Shown one piece after another: positions 43,850 through 53,544 of a stretch of DNA of 64,000 nt. Under the pieces are notes generated by a model. It was given only the letters and a program-made list of their open reading frames with translations. It did not search any database and had not been told where the DNA came from. The stretch spans positions 1 through 64,000 of the forward strand of contig CAKPMB010000004.1 in NCBI GenBank assembly GCA_934167885.1, given 5' to 3'. How positions within the stretch are numbered: position 1 is the stretch's first letter; each line of letters begins with the position of its first letter. Source of the stretch: an uncultured Bacilli bacterium (GTDB lineage: Bacteria; Bacillota_I; Bacilli_A; RF39; UBA660). The translations under genes were made by a program, and so were the position numbers.

Positions 43850-46483
43850 TTAATTATTTTTTTCTTTTATTGCAGCTTGTGCAGCAGCAAGACGAGCAAT
43901 AGGAACTCTAAATGGAGAACAAGAAACATATGTTAAACCAATTCTATGACAGAATTCAACACTACTTGGTTCACCACCATGTTCACCACAAATACCAAGT
44001 TTAATATTTGGACGAACACTACGACCCTTTTCAACAGCCATTTTAACAAGTTTACCAACACCATCTTGATCTAATTTAGCGAATGGGTCAAATTCATAAA
44101 TTTTATTTTGATAATAACTATCTAAGAATTTACCAGCATCATCTCTAGAAAAACCAAATGTCATTTGTGTTAAATCGTTTGTTCCGAATGAGAAGAATTC
44201 AGCTTCTTCAGCAATTTCATCAGCTGTTAAAGCAGCTCTTGGAATTTCAATCATTGTTCCAATATGATATTCAATATCACTCTTCTTTTCTTTCTTAACA
44301 AGTTCAGCTGTTTCTACAACAACATCTTTTACAAATTTTAATTCCTTCTTTTCGCCAACAAGTGGAATCATGATTTCAGGAACGATATCATAACCATCTT
44401 CTTCATGAACTTCAATAGCAGCTTCCATTAAAGCACGAGTTTGCATTCTAGCGATTTCAGGATAAGTTACAGCTAAACGACATCCTCTATGTCCCATCAT
44501 TGGGTTAAATTCATGTAATTCATCACATTTTTCTTTTAAATGTTTTACTGTAACACCCATTTCTTTAGCTAGAGCTTTTATATCTTTTTCATCTGTTGGT
44601 AAGAATTCATGAAGTGGTGGGTCTAAATAACGAACTGTCATAGGTAGACCTTTTAATTCCTTATACATTGCCTTAAAATCAGCCTTTTGGAATGGAATTA
44701 ATTCATTTAAAGCACCTTCACGAGCTTCAACTGTCTCAGATAAAATCATCTTACGAATCTTAGGAATACGATCCTCTTCAAAGAACATATGTTCTGTTCT
44801 ACATAAACCAATTCCCTCAGCACCCAATTCAACAGCCTTCTTAGTATCACGAGGATTATCAGCATTAGTTCTAACACTTAAACGACGAACTTCATCTGCA
44901 TATTTCATAATACGGCCAAAGTTACCACTTACAGTTGCTTCACAAGTTTTAATATCACCTTTATAGATTTTACCAGTTGAACCATCAAGTGAAATATAAT
45001 CACCTTCATGGAATGTATAACCACCTAAAGTGAATTCCTTAGCTTCTTCATCAATGTGAATTGCACCACATCCTGAAACACAGCATGTTCCCATACCACG
45101 AGCAACAACAGCAGCATGTGATGTCATACCACCACGAACAGTTAAGACACCTTGAGAGGCAACCATTCCTTCAATATCTTCTGGAGTTGTTTCAAGACGA
45201 ACTAAGATAACACGTTCTCCTCTTCCACCTTTACCAGCAGCTTTAGCGTCATTAGCAGTGAAATAAATACGACCAGCAGCAGCACCTGGAGATGCAGGTA
45301 GGGCTTCACCGATTACTTCGCCTTCTTTTAACGCTTTAGCATCGAAAGTAGGATGTAATAATTGATCAAGACTCTTAGCATCAATTCTTAAAACAGCTTC
45401 TTCTTTGGTAATCATACCTTCATCAACTAAATCGCAAGCAATATTAATAGCAGCTTGAGCTGTTCTCTTACCATTACGAGTTTGTAAGAAATATAATTTA
45501 CCTTCTTGAATAGTAAATTCCATATCTTGCATATCACGATAATGATTTTCTAGTTTTGTAGCAATTTCAACAAATTCTTTATAACATTCTGGTAAATCTT
45601 CTTCAAGTTTAGCAATTGGTTGTGGAGTTCTAACACCAGCAACAACGTCTTCACCTTGAGCGTTAATTAAATATTCACCATATATACCTTTTTCACCAGT
45701 TGCAGGATTTCTTGTAAATGCAACACCAGTTCCCGATGTATTACCCATATTACCAAAAACCATAGCTTGAACATTAACAGCTGTTCCCCAATCACCTGGA
45801 ATATCATTCATACGACGATATACAATGGCACGTGGATTATCCCATGAACGGAATACAGCACGAACGGCTCCCATTAATTGTTCACGTGGATCTTGTGGGA
45901 ATTCTTGACCATTCATATGATCACTATATACCTTCTTAAAACGTTTTACTAATTCTTTCAAATCATTAACATCTAATTCAGTATCATAATGAACACCTTT
46001 TTCAGCTTTTAACTCATCGATTATTTTTTCAAAGAATGATTTGTTAACTTCCATAACAACATCTGAATACATTTGAATAAAACGACGATATGAGTCGTAT
46101 GCAAAGCGAGCATTACCTGTTTTTTCAGCAAAACCTTCAACAGCTACATCATTTAAACCTAAATTTAAAATAGTATCCATCATACCAGGCATTGATGCAC
46201 GTGCACCACTTCTTACTGAAACTAATAATGGATCTTTATTATCTCCAAATTTTTTTCCTTGTAATTTTTCTAAATCACTTAAAGCTTCAAAAATTTGTTT
46301 TTCAATATCCTTACTAATTGTTTCATTATTCTTGTAGTAATCTGTACAAGCTTCAGTTGTAACCGTAAATCCCTGAGGTATTGGTAAACCTAAATTAGTC
46401 ATTTCTGCTAAGTTAGCACCTTTACCACCAAGTAGATTACGCATGTCTTTATTTCCTTCTTTAAAGGAATAAACAAATTTCAT
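43850..46483 (-). CDS. ppdK: pyruvate, phosphate dikinase
   Basis: Interconverts pyruvate + ATP + Pi and phosphoenolpyruvate + AMP + PPi, a pyrophosphate-linked step common in fermentative anaerobes. It is full length at 877 residues: an N-terminal ATP-grasp domain with GGKGANLAEM, the phosphohistidine domain with GGMTSHAAVVARG near 450 (catalytic His), and the C-terminal PEP barrel with GICGEHGGEPSSVEF. A single gene with its own terminator. Confidence 0.97.
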   Translation of the reverse strand: MKFVYSFKEGNKDMRNLLGGKGANLAEMTNLGLPIPQGFTVTTEACTDYYKNNETISKDIEKQIFEALSDLEKLQGKKFGDNKDPLLVSVRSGARASMPGMMDTILNLGLNDVAVEGFAEKTGNARFAYDSYRRFIQMYSDVVMEVNKSFFEKIIDELKAEKGVHYDTELDVNDLKELVKRFKKVYSDHMNGQEFPQDPREQLMGAVRAVFRSWDNPRAIVYRRMNDIPGDWGTAVNVQAMVFGNMGNTSGTGVAFTRNPATGEKGIYGEYLINAQGEDVVAGVRTPQPIAKLEEDLPECYKEFVEIATKLENHYRDMQDMEFTIQEGKLYFLQTRNGKRTAQAAINIACDLVDEGMITKEEAVLRIDAKSLDQLLHPTFDAKALKEGEVIGEALPASPGAAAGRIYFTANDAKAAGKGGRGERVILVRLETTPEDIEGMVASQGVLTVRGGMTSHAAVVARGMGTCCVSGCGAIHIDEEAKEFTLGGYTFHEGDYISLDGSTGKIYKGDIKTCEATVSGNFGRIMKYADEVRRLSVRTNADNPRDTKKAVELGAEGIGLCRTEHMFFEEDRIPKIRKMILSETVEAREGALNELIPFQKADFKAMYKELKGLPMTVRYLDPPLHEFLPTDEKDIKALAKEMGVTVKHLKEKCDELHEFNPMMGHRGCRLAVTYPEIARMQTRALMEAAIEVHEEDGYDIVPEIMIPLVGEKKELKFVKDVVVETAELVKKEKKSDIEYHIGTMIEIPRAALTADEIAEEAEFFSFGTNDLTQMTFGFSRDDAGKFLDSYYQNKIYEFDPFAKLDQDGVGKLVKMAVEKGRSVRPNIKLGICGEHGGEPSSVEFCHRIGLTYVSCSPFRVPIARLAAAQAAIKEKNN

Positions 46484-46515
46484 AAATCCTCCTCTTCTAC
46501 CATATTATTATATAA

Positions 46516-46540
46516 TAAAAAAAAGGTTGTTAACAACCTT
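46516..46540 (-). terminator. terminator of the Tad-like operon
   Basis: Minus strand: perfect palindrome AAGGTTGTTAACAACCTT followed by a run of T. It lies 40 bases beyond the last gene of the pilus operon. Confidence 0.85.
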
Positions 46541-46581
46541 CCTACGTCAATTTGACAAAAATATACGATAATACTTTCTTA

Positions 46582-46926
46582 CTATTTAGCTTCGTCCCAA
46601 CAATCTTTCCAAGTATAATCAACACCATTAGCGCCTGATCCAAAAACATTACTTGGTAGAATATTGAAAATCAACGAAATAATTGTTGGTATCAAGAAAA
46701 TAACTACGGCATAAATAACACGTGTTCCAAAACGTTTTAAAGCTGTTTTTGATGCCTTGTCATCGTCTCCACCTGCTGTAACAACTTTAGATAAATCCAT
46801 AACACCCATAACTATTAATATAATTGGGATTACAAATGTTATAACTCTAATAACTGTTCTAATAACACCAAGAATAGTAAGTAAATCATTATTACCACAT
46901 TTTCCTAATATTTGAAATAACTCCAT
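46582..46926 (-). CDS. two-helix membrane protein, last gene of the Tad-like operon
   Basis: 114 residues with two membrane helices (about 22-45 and 72-92) separated by a short charged loop (GGDDDKASKTALKRFG) and a tail with a Cys. The layout recalls VirB2/TrbC-type pilins or small channel-like proteins, but there is no clear sequence family. It is paralogous to the next gene upstream: both share the pattern VIPIILIVMGVMDLSK versus VLPIYMIVTLTIDVAK. Confidence 0.65.
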   Translation of the reverse strand: MELFQILGKCGNNDLLTILGVIRTVIRVITFVIPIILIVMGVMDLSKVVTAGGDDDKASKTALKRFGTRVIYAVVIFLIPTIISLIFNILPSNVFGSGANGVDYTWKDCWDEAK

Positions 46927-46987
46927 AAATCCTCCACACTCCTATATAATACATAATTTTACTTAATAAATCAAGTATAATTTACAT

Positions 46988-47281
46988 TTAATTATACCAG
47001 CAAGTCCTTACATCATGAACATTATATATAGTATTTCCAAAAAAAGTATCAAAAGCAAAAAAAACAAAAGTTGGTATCAAAAAGATGGCAATACAATAAA
47101 CCATTTTTCTAAAAATACCATTTCTAATTTTTTTAGCGTCATCTTCTTTCTTGGAAATAATAATCTTTGCAACATCTATTGTAAGAGTAACTATCATATA
47201 TATTGGTAAAACAAATTTAACAACATTATAAAATGTCTTAACAACACTTATAATTACTCCAACATCCTCACCACAATTCAT
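46988..47281 (-). CDS. two-helix membrane protein, paralogue of the following gene
   Basis: About 97 residues, two membrane helices, a charged loop SKKEDDAKKIRNG between them and a Cys near each end (NCGED, RTCWYN). The start at 47281 has GGGGG six bases upstream; the ATG further upstream lacks this. Same fold pattern as the 114-residue protein at 46582, so this is a tandem duplication. It may be an accessory subunit of the pilus machine. Confidence 0.65.
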   Translation of the reverse strand: MNCGEDVGVIISVVKTFYNVVKFVLPIYMIVTLTIDVAKIIISKKEDDAKKIRNGIFRKMVYCIAIFLIPTFVFFAFDTFFGNTIYNVHDVRTCWYN

Positions 47282-47333
47282 ATATACCCCCATACACACC
47301 GCAAATTATAGCATACTATTTTTATAAATGCAA

Positions 47334-48422
47334 CTATTTAAACAAACCAAAAATATTATGTGATGAACCTTGAGTTAAACCTAAAGCATTAATTAAATCA
47401 TTAACAACCTTAGAATCTTCACGATCATTAACAAATGGCATATTAAAACTAATATTAAGACCAGCTTCCTTGCCAAATGTTGTAACATCATCACTTGTTA
47501 ACATACTCTTGTTTAAAACTACTTTTTTGTCATGAATACCAACTAAAGCATTATAATCATGAGCAAATAACTTATTAATTTTAATAATAGATGGCTCAAT
47601 TAAGTAAATAATTTCATCACAACAATTTGTTAAGACAGTATCATTTAAATCAACTAAAACAATATTGTCTTGAGATGCTCTAATAGCATTTTCAAGTTCT
47701 GTGTTACTCACACTAATCATATTTCTATTATTAAAATATGTAAAATCATTCTTACCAACTTCAATAGCTAAAGCATTGATCTTAAAATCTTTTTCAAGTT
47801 GGGTTTTAATCATATAAATTAACGTTGTGCTTCCAGCATGTTCAGTTACATTCTTAAAGCCAATAACTAACTTGCGATCGTTATTTTTATCTACTACCGT
47901 CATATTAGATGCTAAATTATTAATATTGTTATTAATAAATGTATTATTAGAACTCATGTTATTATCCATCATATTACTAGTATTAGCACTAAAATTATTA
48001 CTCATATCATCATTATTGTTACTTTCATAATTATTATCATTATTAAATAATGGATTTCCATTATCAACATTTTCAAGAGTATTTGGTGTTTTCAAAAACC
48101 TTAAAACATCGTCAATATTAGTTGTAAAATTATAAACACCTAAAGATATTAGCAATTGTTTAAATTTAGCTGGTGGTTCTGGTTTGGGTGGTAACAAAAG
48201 TATTATTTTGTCAGCTCCAATTGAAGACACTAACTTTCTCAAAACACTTTCTTTAGCAAAATCAACAATTGCTGTGGCATCAATAATCATCTTACTAAAA
48301 AAATACCCTTTAAAGTTATTAATTAATTCATCAACATTAAAAAGACCATTTAAATCTTTTATAGCATCAATATTTGCATTATCAAGAACATTTTTTTGTT
48401 TATTTGAAACTATTACATTCAT
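47334..48422 (-). CDS. CpaE/TadZ-like protein with degenerate P-loop
   Basis: 362 residues. The N-terminal 110 residues look like a receiver-type fold, an Asn-rich linker (about 125-180) follows, and the C-terminal 180 residues follow the MinD/CpaE ATPase pattern: a P-loop position reading TEHAGSTTLI near 195, NALAIEVG, and NIVLVDLND. The usual GxGGxGKT lysine is missing and HAGSTT takes its place. In Tad systems CpaE/TadZ places the machine at a cell site; with a dead P-loop it is probably a scaffold. It lies ten bases after the TadE-like gene. Confidence 0.65.
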   Translation of the reverse strand: MNVIVSNKQKNVLDNANIDAIKDLNGLFNVDELINNFKGYFFSKMIIDATAIVDFAKESVLRKLVSSIGADKIILLLPPKPEPPAKFKQLLISLGVYNFTTNIDDVLRFLKTPNTLENVDNGNPLFNNDNNYESNNNDDMSNNFSANTSNMMDNNMSSNNTFINNNINNLASNMTVVDKNNDRKLVIGFKNVTEHAGSTTLIYMIKTQLEKDFKINALAIEVGKNDFTYFNNRNMISVSNTELENAIRASQDNIVLVDLNDTVLTNCCDEIIYLIEPSIIKINKLFAHDYNALVGIHDKKVVLNKSMLTSDDVTTFGKEAGLNISFNMPFVNDREDSKVVNDLINALGLTQGSSHNIFGLFK

Positions 48423-48431
48423 TTAATCACC

Positions 48432-48821
48432 TCATTTATTACAACTATCATATGATTCACATTTTCCTTTATAAACAGGTTTTGAATCATTGGTAATAGG
48501 TATTTTAAAAGTTCCTCCAATTAATGGCCATTCAAAACTTAAATAAGTTTCAACACGGTATACAACTCCCCCATTACCTGAACTACTAGTAGAACAACAA
48601 TAGCCAATATCATTTAAATAACCAAATTTATTTTTTATATCATTTTTAACAACATTCCAATCATTTACTTGACCTTCTTGATTTTCAAGGTAAGAAACAA
48701 TATAGTTGTTTGTTCGATATGCCGAGGCATAATTCATAATTATTGTAATAAATACAATATATATAAATACAAATGTAAAAAAGAAATACAAAAGCCATGT
48801 TCCACCAACGGCCTCACGCAT
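48432..48821 (-). CDS. TadE-like pseudopilin
   Basis: 129 residues. A short start MREAVGG precedes a long hydrophobic helix (about 9-30), and an extracellular domain has Cys pairs (YCCSTSS, CESYDSC). The small-residue-glycine before the helix is consistent with prepilin-type processing. TadE/TadF minor pilins have this layout; sequence identity to them is not obvious, so position in the operon carries weight. Confidence 0.6.
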   Translation of the reverse strand: MREAVGGTWLLYFFFTFVFIYIVFITIIMNYASAYRTNNYIVSYLENQEGQVNDWNVVKNDIKNKFGYLNDIGYCCSTSSSGNGGVVYRVETYLSFEWPLIGGTFKIPITNDSKPVYKGKCESYDSCNK

Positions 48822-48835
48822 ATATTATCACTCCT

Positions 48836-48991
48836 TTATTTAATACTATTCATTGTTCCAGCTGTGCTGTTCCATTTATTTTGAATCATATTTTTAGCTG
48901 TTGGCCAAAGAAGTGCAAATAATCCAGCAATTGCCGCAATTGCAACAATTGTAATTAAAGTCATATTTAATTCTCCACTTGCTTCTTTCAT
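48836..48991 (-). CDS. Flp-type pilin, 51 residues
   Basis: A very short gene: start MKEASGELNM, then a hydrophobic helix (LITIVAIAAIAGLFALL), then a short polar tail with WNSTAGTMNSIK. AAAGGAG precedes the ATG by ten bases. It sits exactly where flp belongs, between tadC and a TadE-like gene. A glycine before the hydrophobic stretch would allow cleavage after SG. Position +5 is Thr rather than the Glu normally needed by type IV pilins, so it is a non-canonical member. Highly likely a real gene and probably the major subunit. Confidence 0.8.
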   Translation of the reverse strand: MKEASGELNMTLITIVAIAAIAGLFALLWPTAKNMIQNKWNSTAGTMNSIK

Positions 48992-49057
48992 AATTTATAT
49001 TCTCCTTTCATTATCATAATAATCTTATCATAACCATATATTTTTTTCAATAAATTC

Positions 49058-49843
49058 TTATGAATTAAACATCATCATAAGCATAGCAATAACCATGACA
49101 ATCATTGTGCCACCACCTGTTGCAACAAGCATAATTAATGTTTTATTTTCCATCTTACGTAAACGTTTAGCATACATTTGTTCACGTGATTTATTTTGAA
49201 GAGATGAAACGGATTTTGAGAAGACTAACAATTGGTCTTGTTTATTCTCTTGTGAGCCAATACTCAAGCGATACAAAAGACGCATCATTCTTACTGAATC
49301 ACGCACTGGAAATTCTCTTGCAAAATCCATATAAGGATCAATTGATGAATCACCTGCATCAATTTTAGCAATCATTTTACGAAGTCCTGGTTTGAAAACA
49401 TCAGGAGCTGTATTAATACTACGAGATATAGCAACAGGAATTGTATAATGTTGAGCTAAAACTTCAATACTTTTTAAGTAATATGGTAGTAATTGATCAA
49501 TTTGATTTAAATGACGCTTACGATAATTTTTTAAATTAATATAATCAGACTTATAAACAGCAATTGTTAAAGCAAGACCAATTATTAAATTTATAAGTGT
49601 AAAATTGAATACTACTAATGCAAAGGAAATAATAAAAACAAAACTCGTTGTTTTTAAACGTTTCATAAAGAATGTTTCAGTATCAACTTCTTGACCATAC
49701 TTTGATAAAAGTAAAAAGTCATAATCCTTTTCTTTCAATAGTTTTATTAAACTTTCATTTTGTTTATATAACTCTTCTAAATTAATTGAACCACGATAAG
49801 TTAAAACAAACATAACAATTACTAAAATAATTAATAATTCCAT
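49058..49843 (-). CDS. TadC-like inner-membrane platform protein
   Basis: 261 residues. N-terminal helices, then a type II secretion F domain (T2SSF) with KSIEVLAQHYTIPVAISRS and a run of charged helices, ending in one or two membrane segments (LIMLVATGGGTMIVMVIAMLMM). It forms the platform that works with CpaF. Its start overlaps the tadB stop codon (TAATG). Confidence 0.8.
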   Translation of the reverse strand: MELLIILVIVMFVLTYRGSINLEELYKQNESLIKLLKEKDYDFLLLSKYGQEVDTETFFMKRLKTTSFVFIISFALVVFNFTLINLIIGLALTIAVYKSDYINLKNYRKRHLNQIDQLLPYYLKSIEVLAQHYTIPVAISRSINTAPDVFKPGLRKMIAKIDAGDSSIDPYMDFAREFPVRDSVRMMRLLYRLSIGSQENKQDQLLVFSKSVSSLQNKSREQMYAKRLRKMENKTLIMLVATGGGTMIVMVIAMLMMMFNS

Positions 49844-50739
49844 TATTCAGCCCCCACATTCTCATTGTAATATTTTTCGCCAGATAATAGAAAATAGCTA
49901 TTTAAAATAATAATAAAGTGTAACGCTATTCGAATAATCAAATTTTCATTAACAAGCAATATATATTTTTCACGACCAATTAACATTTCAATTAGCATAA
50001 TCATCAAATAAAGCATTAAACCAAACTGTACGAAAGAACGATGAAATCCTTGTCTATCCATACGATCACGATATACTCCTTCAACAAGTTCATCAATATC
50101 AAGCAGCATATTATCAAGCGTTTTCGTTGTATCACGTGCACCTTCTCTAGTTATTTGAAGGAATAATTGATGCATATTACGAACCATATAAAAGTCATAT
50201 TTAGCATTCATATAATCAATGGACTCACCAACATCACCATTGTGATATGCTAAATCAATCATTACTTTAACATCCGTTTTAACTGGATCATCTAATACTC
50301 CTGAGTTATAAACTCCTTCTAAAGCTTTAACAAACGATTGCGTTACTGAAAACTCCATGATAGTATTGGTAACGTAAATTTGAATTTGTTCAAAAATAAA
50401 TTCACTATACACACGTTTACAACGTAAATATGCAAGATATGGAATAACAGCGATAACAGCCACAACATAAAAGAAAGAAATAAAAGCATTGTAGAAATAT
50501 AAATAAGATATAATAAAGGCCAAGGCTGCAAACACAATAACTTGAATAGTATATTGTCTTGTCGTATATTCAAGTCCCATCTCTTTACACTTTTCTCTTA
50601 TAACTTTAAAAGAGAAAGGCGCAAACTTATCATAGGCTTGGCTTACACCATCAACGACAAATTTATATACTGATTCACCATTACTTTGACGATATAAAAC
50701 CACAAATAGCACAATTAATAAAATAATAATAAATTCCAT
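49843..50739 (-). CDS. TadB-like inner-membrane platform protein
   Basis: 298 residues: one N-terminal helix, a cytoplasmic stretch, two helices near 80-120, the T2SSF helical domain with FVKALEGVYNSG, and C-terminal membrane helices. It pairs with TadC. It lies 13 bases after the cpaF gene in the same operon. Confidence 0.8.
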   Translation of the reverse strand: MEFIIILLIVLFVVLYRQSNGESVYKFVVDGVSQAYDKFAPFSFKVIREKCKEMGLEYTTRQYTIQVIVFAALAFIISYLYFYNAFISFFYVVAVIAVIPYLAYLRCKRVYSEFIFEQIQIYVTNTIMEFSVTQSFVKALEGVYNSGVLDDPVKTDVKVMIDLAYHNGDVGESIDYMNAKYDFYMVRNMHQLFLQITREGARDTTKTLDNMLLDIDELVEGVYRDRMDRQGFHRSFVQFGLMLYLMIMLIEMLIGREKYILLVNENLIIRIALHFIIILNSYFLLSGEKYYNENVGAE

Positions 50740-50752
50740 ACCATCACCAACT

Positions 50753-52156
50753 TTATATTGTTTCTATGCCATTATCTGCATATATATTTTGATAACTTGC
50801 TAAATCATCTGATAAATCAAGAACTTGTGTCTTTTCTAAATCATCATTATTACTTAAATCATTCGCATTTATTGAAAAATTGTTAGAACTACTACTATTA
50901 GGCGCATAGAAATTTGCATCTTCTTCTAAAACTGGTGTATTGGCAGTTTGATTAACAGGCAAAGAAGTTTTATTAGCATCAGACGATAAATTATTATCTT
51001 CCTTTTTATCATCATCAAATGGTTTATCATTTTCATTTTGCCAATCTTTTTGAATTTCTTTTAAATCAACACCTTGACTTTCAAGATAATCTAATAAATA
51101 TTCACTAGGTCCATTCATGATAACCGTGCCATCAATATTTTTACGATAAATAACATTAAAGTCTGGAACATTGTCATTAGTTACAAAAAATTCTGTAACT
51201 TCACATACTTCACGCATAAACTTGCCACTTTTTTTATCATAACGAGCCCTTACATGCACACCTAATTGAATATAACGATAAATTGTAGTCATAAATTGAT
51301 CAACATCAATATTTGATTCCAACAAACTATATAAACGATGAGGAATATTTTGAGCCTTATCAGCGTGGATTGTTGATAGGATGTTGTGACCTGATGAAAT
51401 AGAATTACGAACGGCCGTAACCGCTTCAGCTGAACGAACTTCTGAAAGTAGTATCCACTTAGGATTTTGACGCATACAAGTAACCAATACATCACTATAA
51501 CTTGCAACATTATTTGTTTTCATAGCGACAATATCCCTATGAGGAAAGATTTTATCAAGGTGAAGTTCAAGCGTATCCTCAATTGTAATAATTTTTTCAT
51601 TTTCTTGAGTGTGGCTTGCTAGATACTTAACAAGTTCAGTTTTACCACTACCCGTTTCACCACTAACAATGATGTTACAATGTCCTTGAACACATTGTAT
51701 TAAAAAATCATGAATATTTTCTGTTATATATTTTTCAGCAATAATTTTATCTTTTTTTAAGCGAATCTTAGCAGGTGTTTTACGAAAAACAGCCGCAATA
51801 CCATTTCTTGCTATTGATTCATGCACAAAGTTCATACGCAATTCAGCACTTTCACTATCCAAAAATGGTGATGCCATATTAAACACTTTGCCCATAATGT
51901 TAGCACATTGAAAGGCAATTTTTTCCATTAAAGTATTATCAACACCAGGATTTTCAATACGATATACTCCCCTATCTAGTGATTTAAGCCATAACTGGCC
52001 ATTATTACTATAGGAAATATCGGTAATATTATCATCATCCAAATATTGTTTTAATGGACCAAAATCAATATTAGAAAATAAATTGTTATCTATTTCAGTA
52101 TTACTAGCCCCGCTTTTAGTAGGATCCACTTCATAAGCATTAATCCCTTGATTCAT
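50753..52156 (-). CDS. cpaF: CpaF/TadA-type secretion ATPase
   Basis: 467 residues. The N-terminal region (about 35-130, ISYSNNGQLWLK) is followed by the hexameric ATPase: Walker A SGETGSGKTELVK near 165, the Asp box ITIEDTLELHL near 195, Walker B WILLSEVRSAEA near 230, and the His box STIHAD. A low-complexity Asn/Ser/Asp C-terminal tail of about 100 residues is unusual. It powers assembly and perhaps retraction of the pilus. Confidence 0.92.
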   Translation of the reverse strand: MNQGINAYEVDPTKSGASNTEIDNNLFSNIDFGPLKQYLDDDNITDISYSNNGQLWLKSLDRGVYRIENPGVDNTLMEKIAFQCANIMGKVFNMASPFLDSESAELRMNFVHESIARNGIAAVFRKTPAKIRLKKDKIIAEKYITENIHDFLIQCVQGHCNIIVSGETGSGKTELVKYLASHTQENEKIITIEDTLELHLDKIFPHRDIVAMKTNNVASYSDVLVTCMRQNPKWILLSEVRSAEAVTAVRNSISSGHNILSTIHADKAQNIPHRLYSLLESNIDVDQFMTTIYRYIQLGVHVRARYDKKSGKFMREVCEVTEFFVTNDNVPDFNVIYRKNIDGTVIMNGPSEYLLDYLESQGVDLKEIQKDWQNENDKPFDDDKKEDNNLSSDANKTSLPVNQTANTPVLEEDANFYAPNSSSSNNFSINANDLSNNDDLEKTQVLDLSDDLASYQNIYADNGIETI

Positions 52157-52164
52157 ACATTCTC

Positions 52165-52929
52165 CTAATTAACATCTATAGAGCGTTGTTCTATATAATT
52201 TTTTATATAATCACTCGTAATTATTGTATCAATTGTTTCCCCATCATTTGTCTCATAAGAAACATTGGTAGGAACTAAAATTAATTCAGCATCTTGAATA
52301 TATTCCGCTTTTCTTAACAACTTATGCATCTCGTCAGTTACTGAAAAAATAATTTGTGATGGTGTCCTCTCTTCAGTGCTAGTTTCAAATACAGGATTTC
52401 CTGATGAATCTTTAACTGCTAGAATTTCAACATTTTCAAGTAATTTTCCAAGCATTACTTTACCACCTTCAACACCTTTAAAGTAAACATCAACATAATT
52501 TCCAGGATACATTGAGTTTCCATAAGTTGTTTCAACATCAACTCTAAAATTATAAGCAACCATACCATCTTTAATATCAATCAAAAATGAATCAGGTAAT
52601 TCTTTTTTTTCAATAACAACATTGGCAAAGAAGAAACTACCAGCTGGTATCATTGAACCAACATTTACATAATGACCAACAATATCATGAGAAGTATTAA
52701 TTAATACATTTCCCTTAAGAGCTGATTGATTAACTTGCGTCCAAGATATCATATCCTCCGTAATTTGTGTGCGTGATGTTATATCAACATTAGCATAAGG
52801 CACATCAATTAAAGTTGTTGACTTTTTGACACGCCATTGATAAAAGCCATATAAAACTAGGACAATCATAATGGCTCCAAGAATTGTTACAACATTTTTA
52901 TTAGCTAATAATTGTTTTAAATTTTTCAT
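52165..52929 (-). CDS. cpaB: CpaB/RcpC-like pilus assembly protein
   Basis: 254 residues. N-terminal membrane helix (about 13-30), then an SAF/beta-clip domain with VPYANVDITSRTQITEDMI and IPAGSFFFANVVI, and a pilus assembly RcpC/CpaB C-terminal domain with GNYVDVYFKG. In Gram-negative Tad systems CpaB contacts the secretin; here there is no outer membrane, so its partner must differ. Confidence 0.85.
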   Translation of the reverse strand: MKNLKQLLANKNVVTILGAIMIVLVLYGFYQWRVKKSTTLIDVPYANVDITSRTQITEDMISWTQVNQSALKGNVLINTSHDIVGHYVNVGSMIPAGSFFFANVVIEKKELPDSFLIDIKDGMVAYNFRVDVETTYGNSMYPGNYVDVYFKGVEGGKVMLGKLLENVEILAVKDSSGNPVFETSTEERTPSQIIFSVTDEMHKLLRKAEYIQDAELILVPTNVSYETNDGETIDTIITSDYIKNYIEQRSIDVN

Positions 52930-52947
52930 AAATTCTCCTTCTTATTC

Positions 52948-53502
52948 TTACCTATTTTCAAATATCGAATCAATTTTATTCGAAATATCAAAGTCTGCAT
53001 CGGTAAATGTTCCAGATGTTGACTGAAACAAATTATAATTACTATAAGATCTAACCTCAACACTAACTTTTGGTGGATATTCAATAACTTCTTGAATTAT
53101 TATCTTATAATTCTTATCACCCTTTACATTCTCGGTAAATCTTCTAGTAAAGCTTTCAGCAAATACTTCTTCATTAATTTTTATTTCGCCTTCTAATTTT
53201 TGACAATATGAATATCCCGATACATTACAAGATGTTTCATTATTGCCTAAATTTCTAATAACATAATCATTCTTAGAATTAAAAACGAAACGTCCATTTG
53301 TCTGTGAAATATTAGTGCATAAACAGAACCCTTTGGTTTTAGAAACTAAATCAACCGAGTCATACATCGCCGCTTCCACAGCATTTTTAAGAAGCGTATA
53401 ATCTTGTTGATTGGTAACAGTTATATCACCGAACAAGCTAATTAACACAATACCAAAAAGTCCAAATACAATGACTGCTATTGCATAATAAGCAGCTTTC
53501 AC
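52948..53502 (-). CDS. membrane-anchored first gene of the Tad-like operon
   Basis: 184 residues with an N-terminal helix (about 4-24) and an extracellular domain carrying four cysteines (CLCTN, SCNVSGYSYC). The GTG start has AAGGTAGGTG upstream. No family recognised; it may be a minor pilin or surface anchor. It is transcribed first from the promoter at 53545-53573. Confidence 0.65.
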   Translation of the reverse strand: MKAAYYAIAVIVFGLFGIVLISLFGDITVTNQQDYTLLKNAVEAAMYDSVDLVSKTKGFCLCTNISQTNGRFVFNSKNDYVIRNLGNNETSCNVSGYSYCQKLEGEIKINEEVFAESFTRRFTENVKGDKNYKIIIQEVIEYPPKVSVEVRSYSNYNLFQSTSGTFTDADFDISNKIDSIFENR

Positions 53503-53544
53503 TATATCACCTACCTTACTAGAAAAACCCTTCTACCATAAAAT

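Noticed and set aside
46582..47281. Type IV secretion (VirB2/TrbC) system
   Set aside because: No VirB4, VirB6 or relaxase is present, and the operon's ATPase and platform genes are of Tad type.
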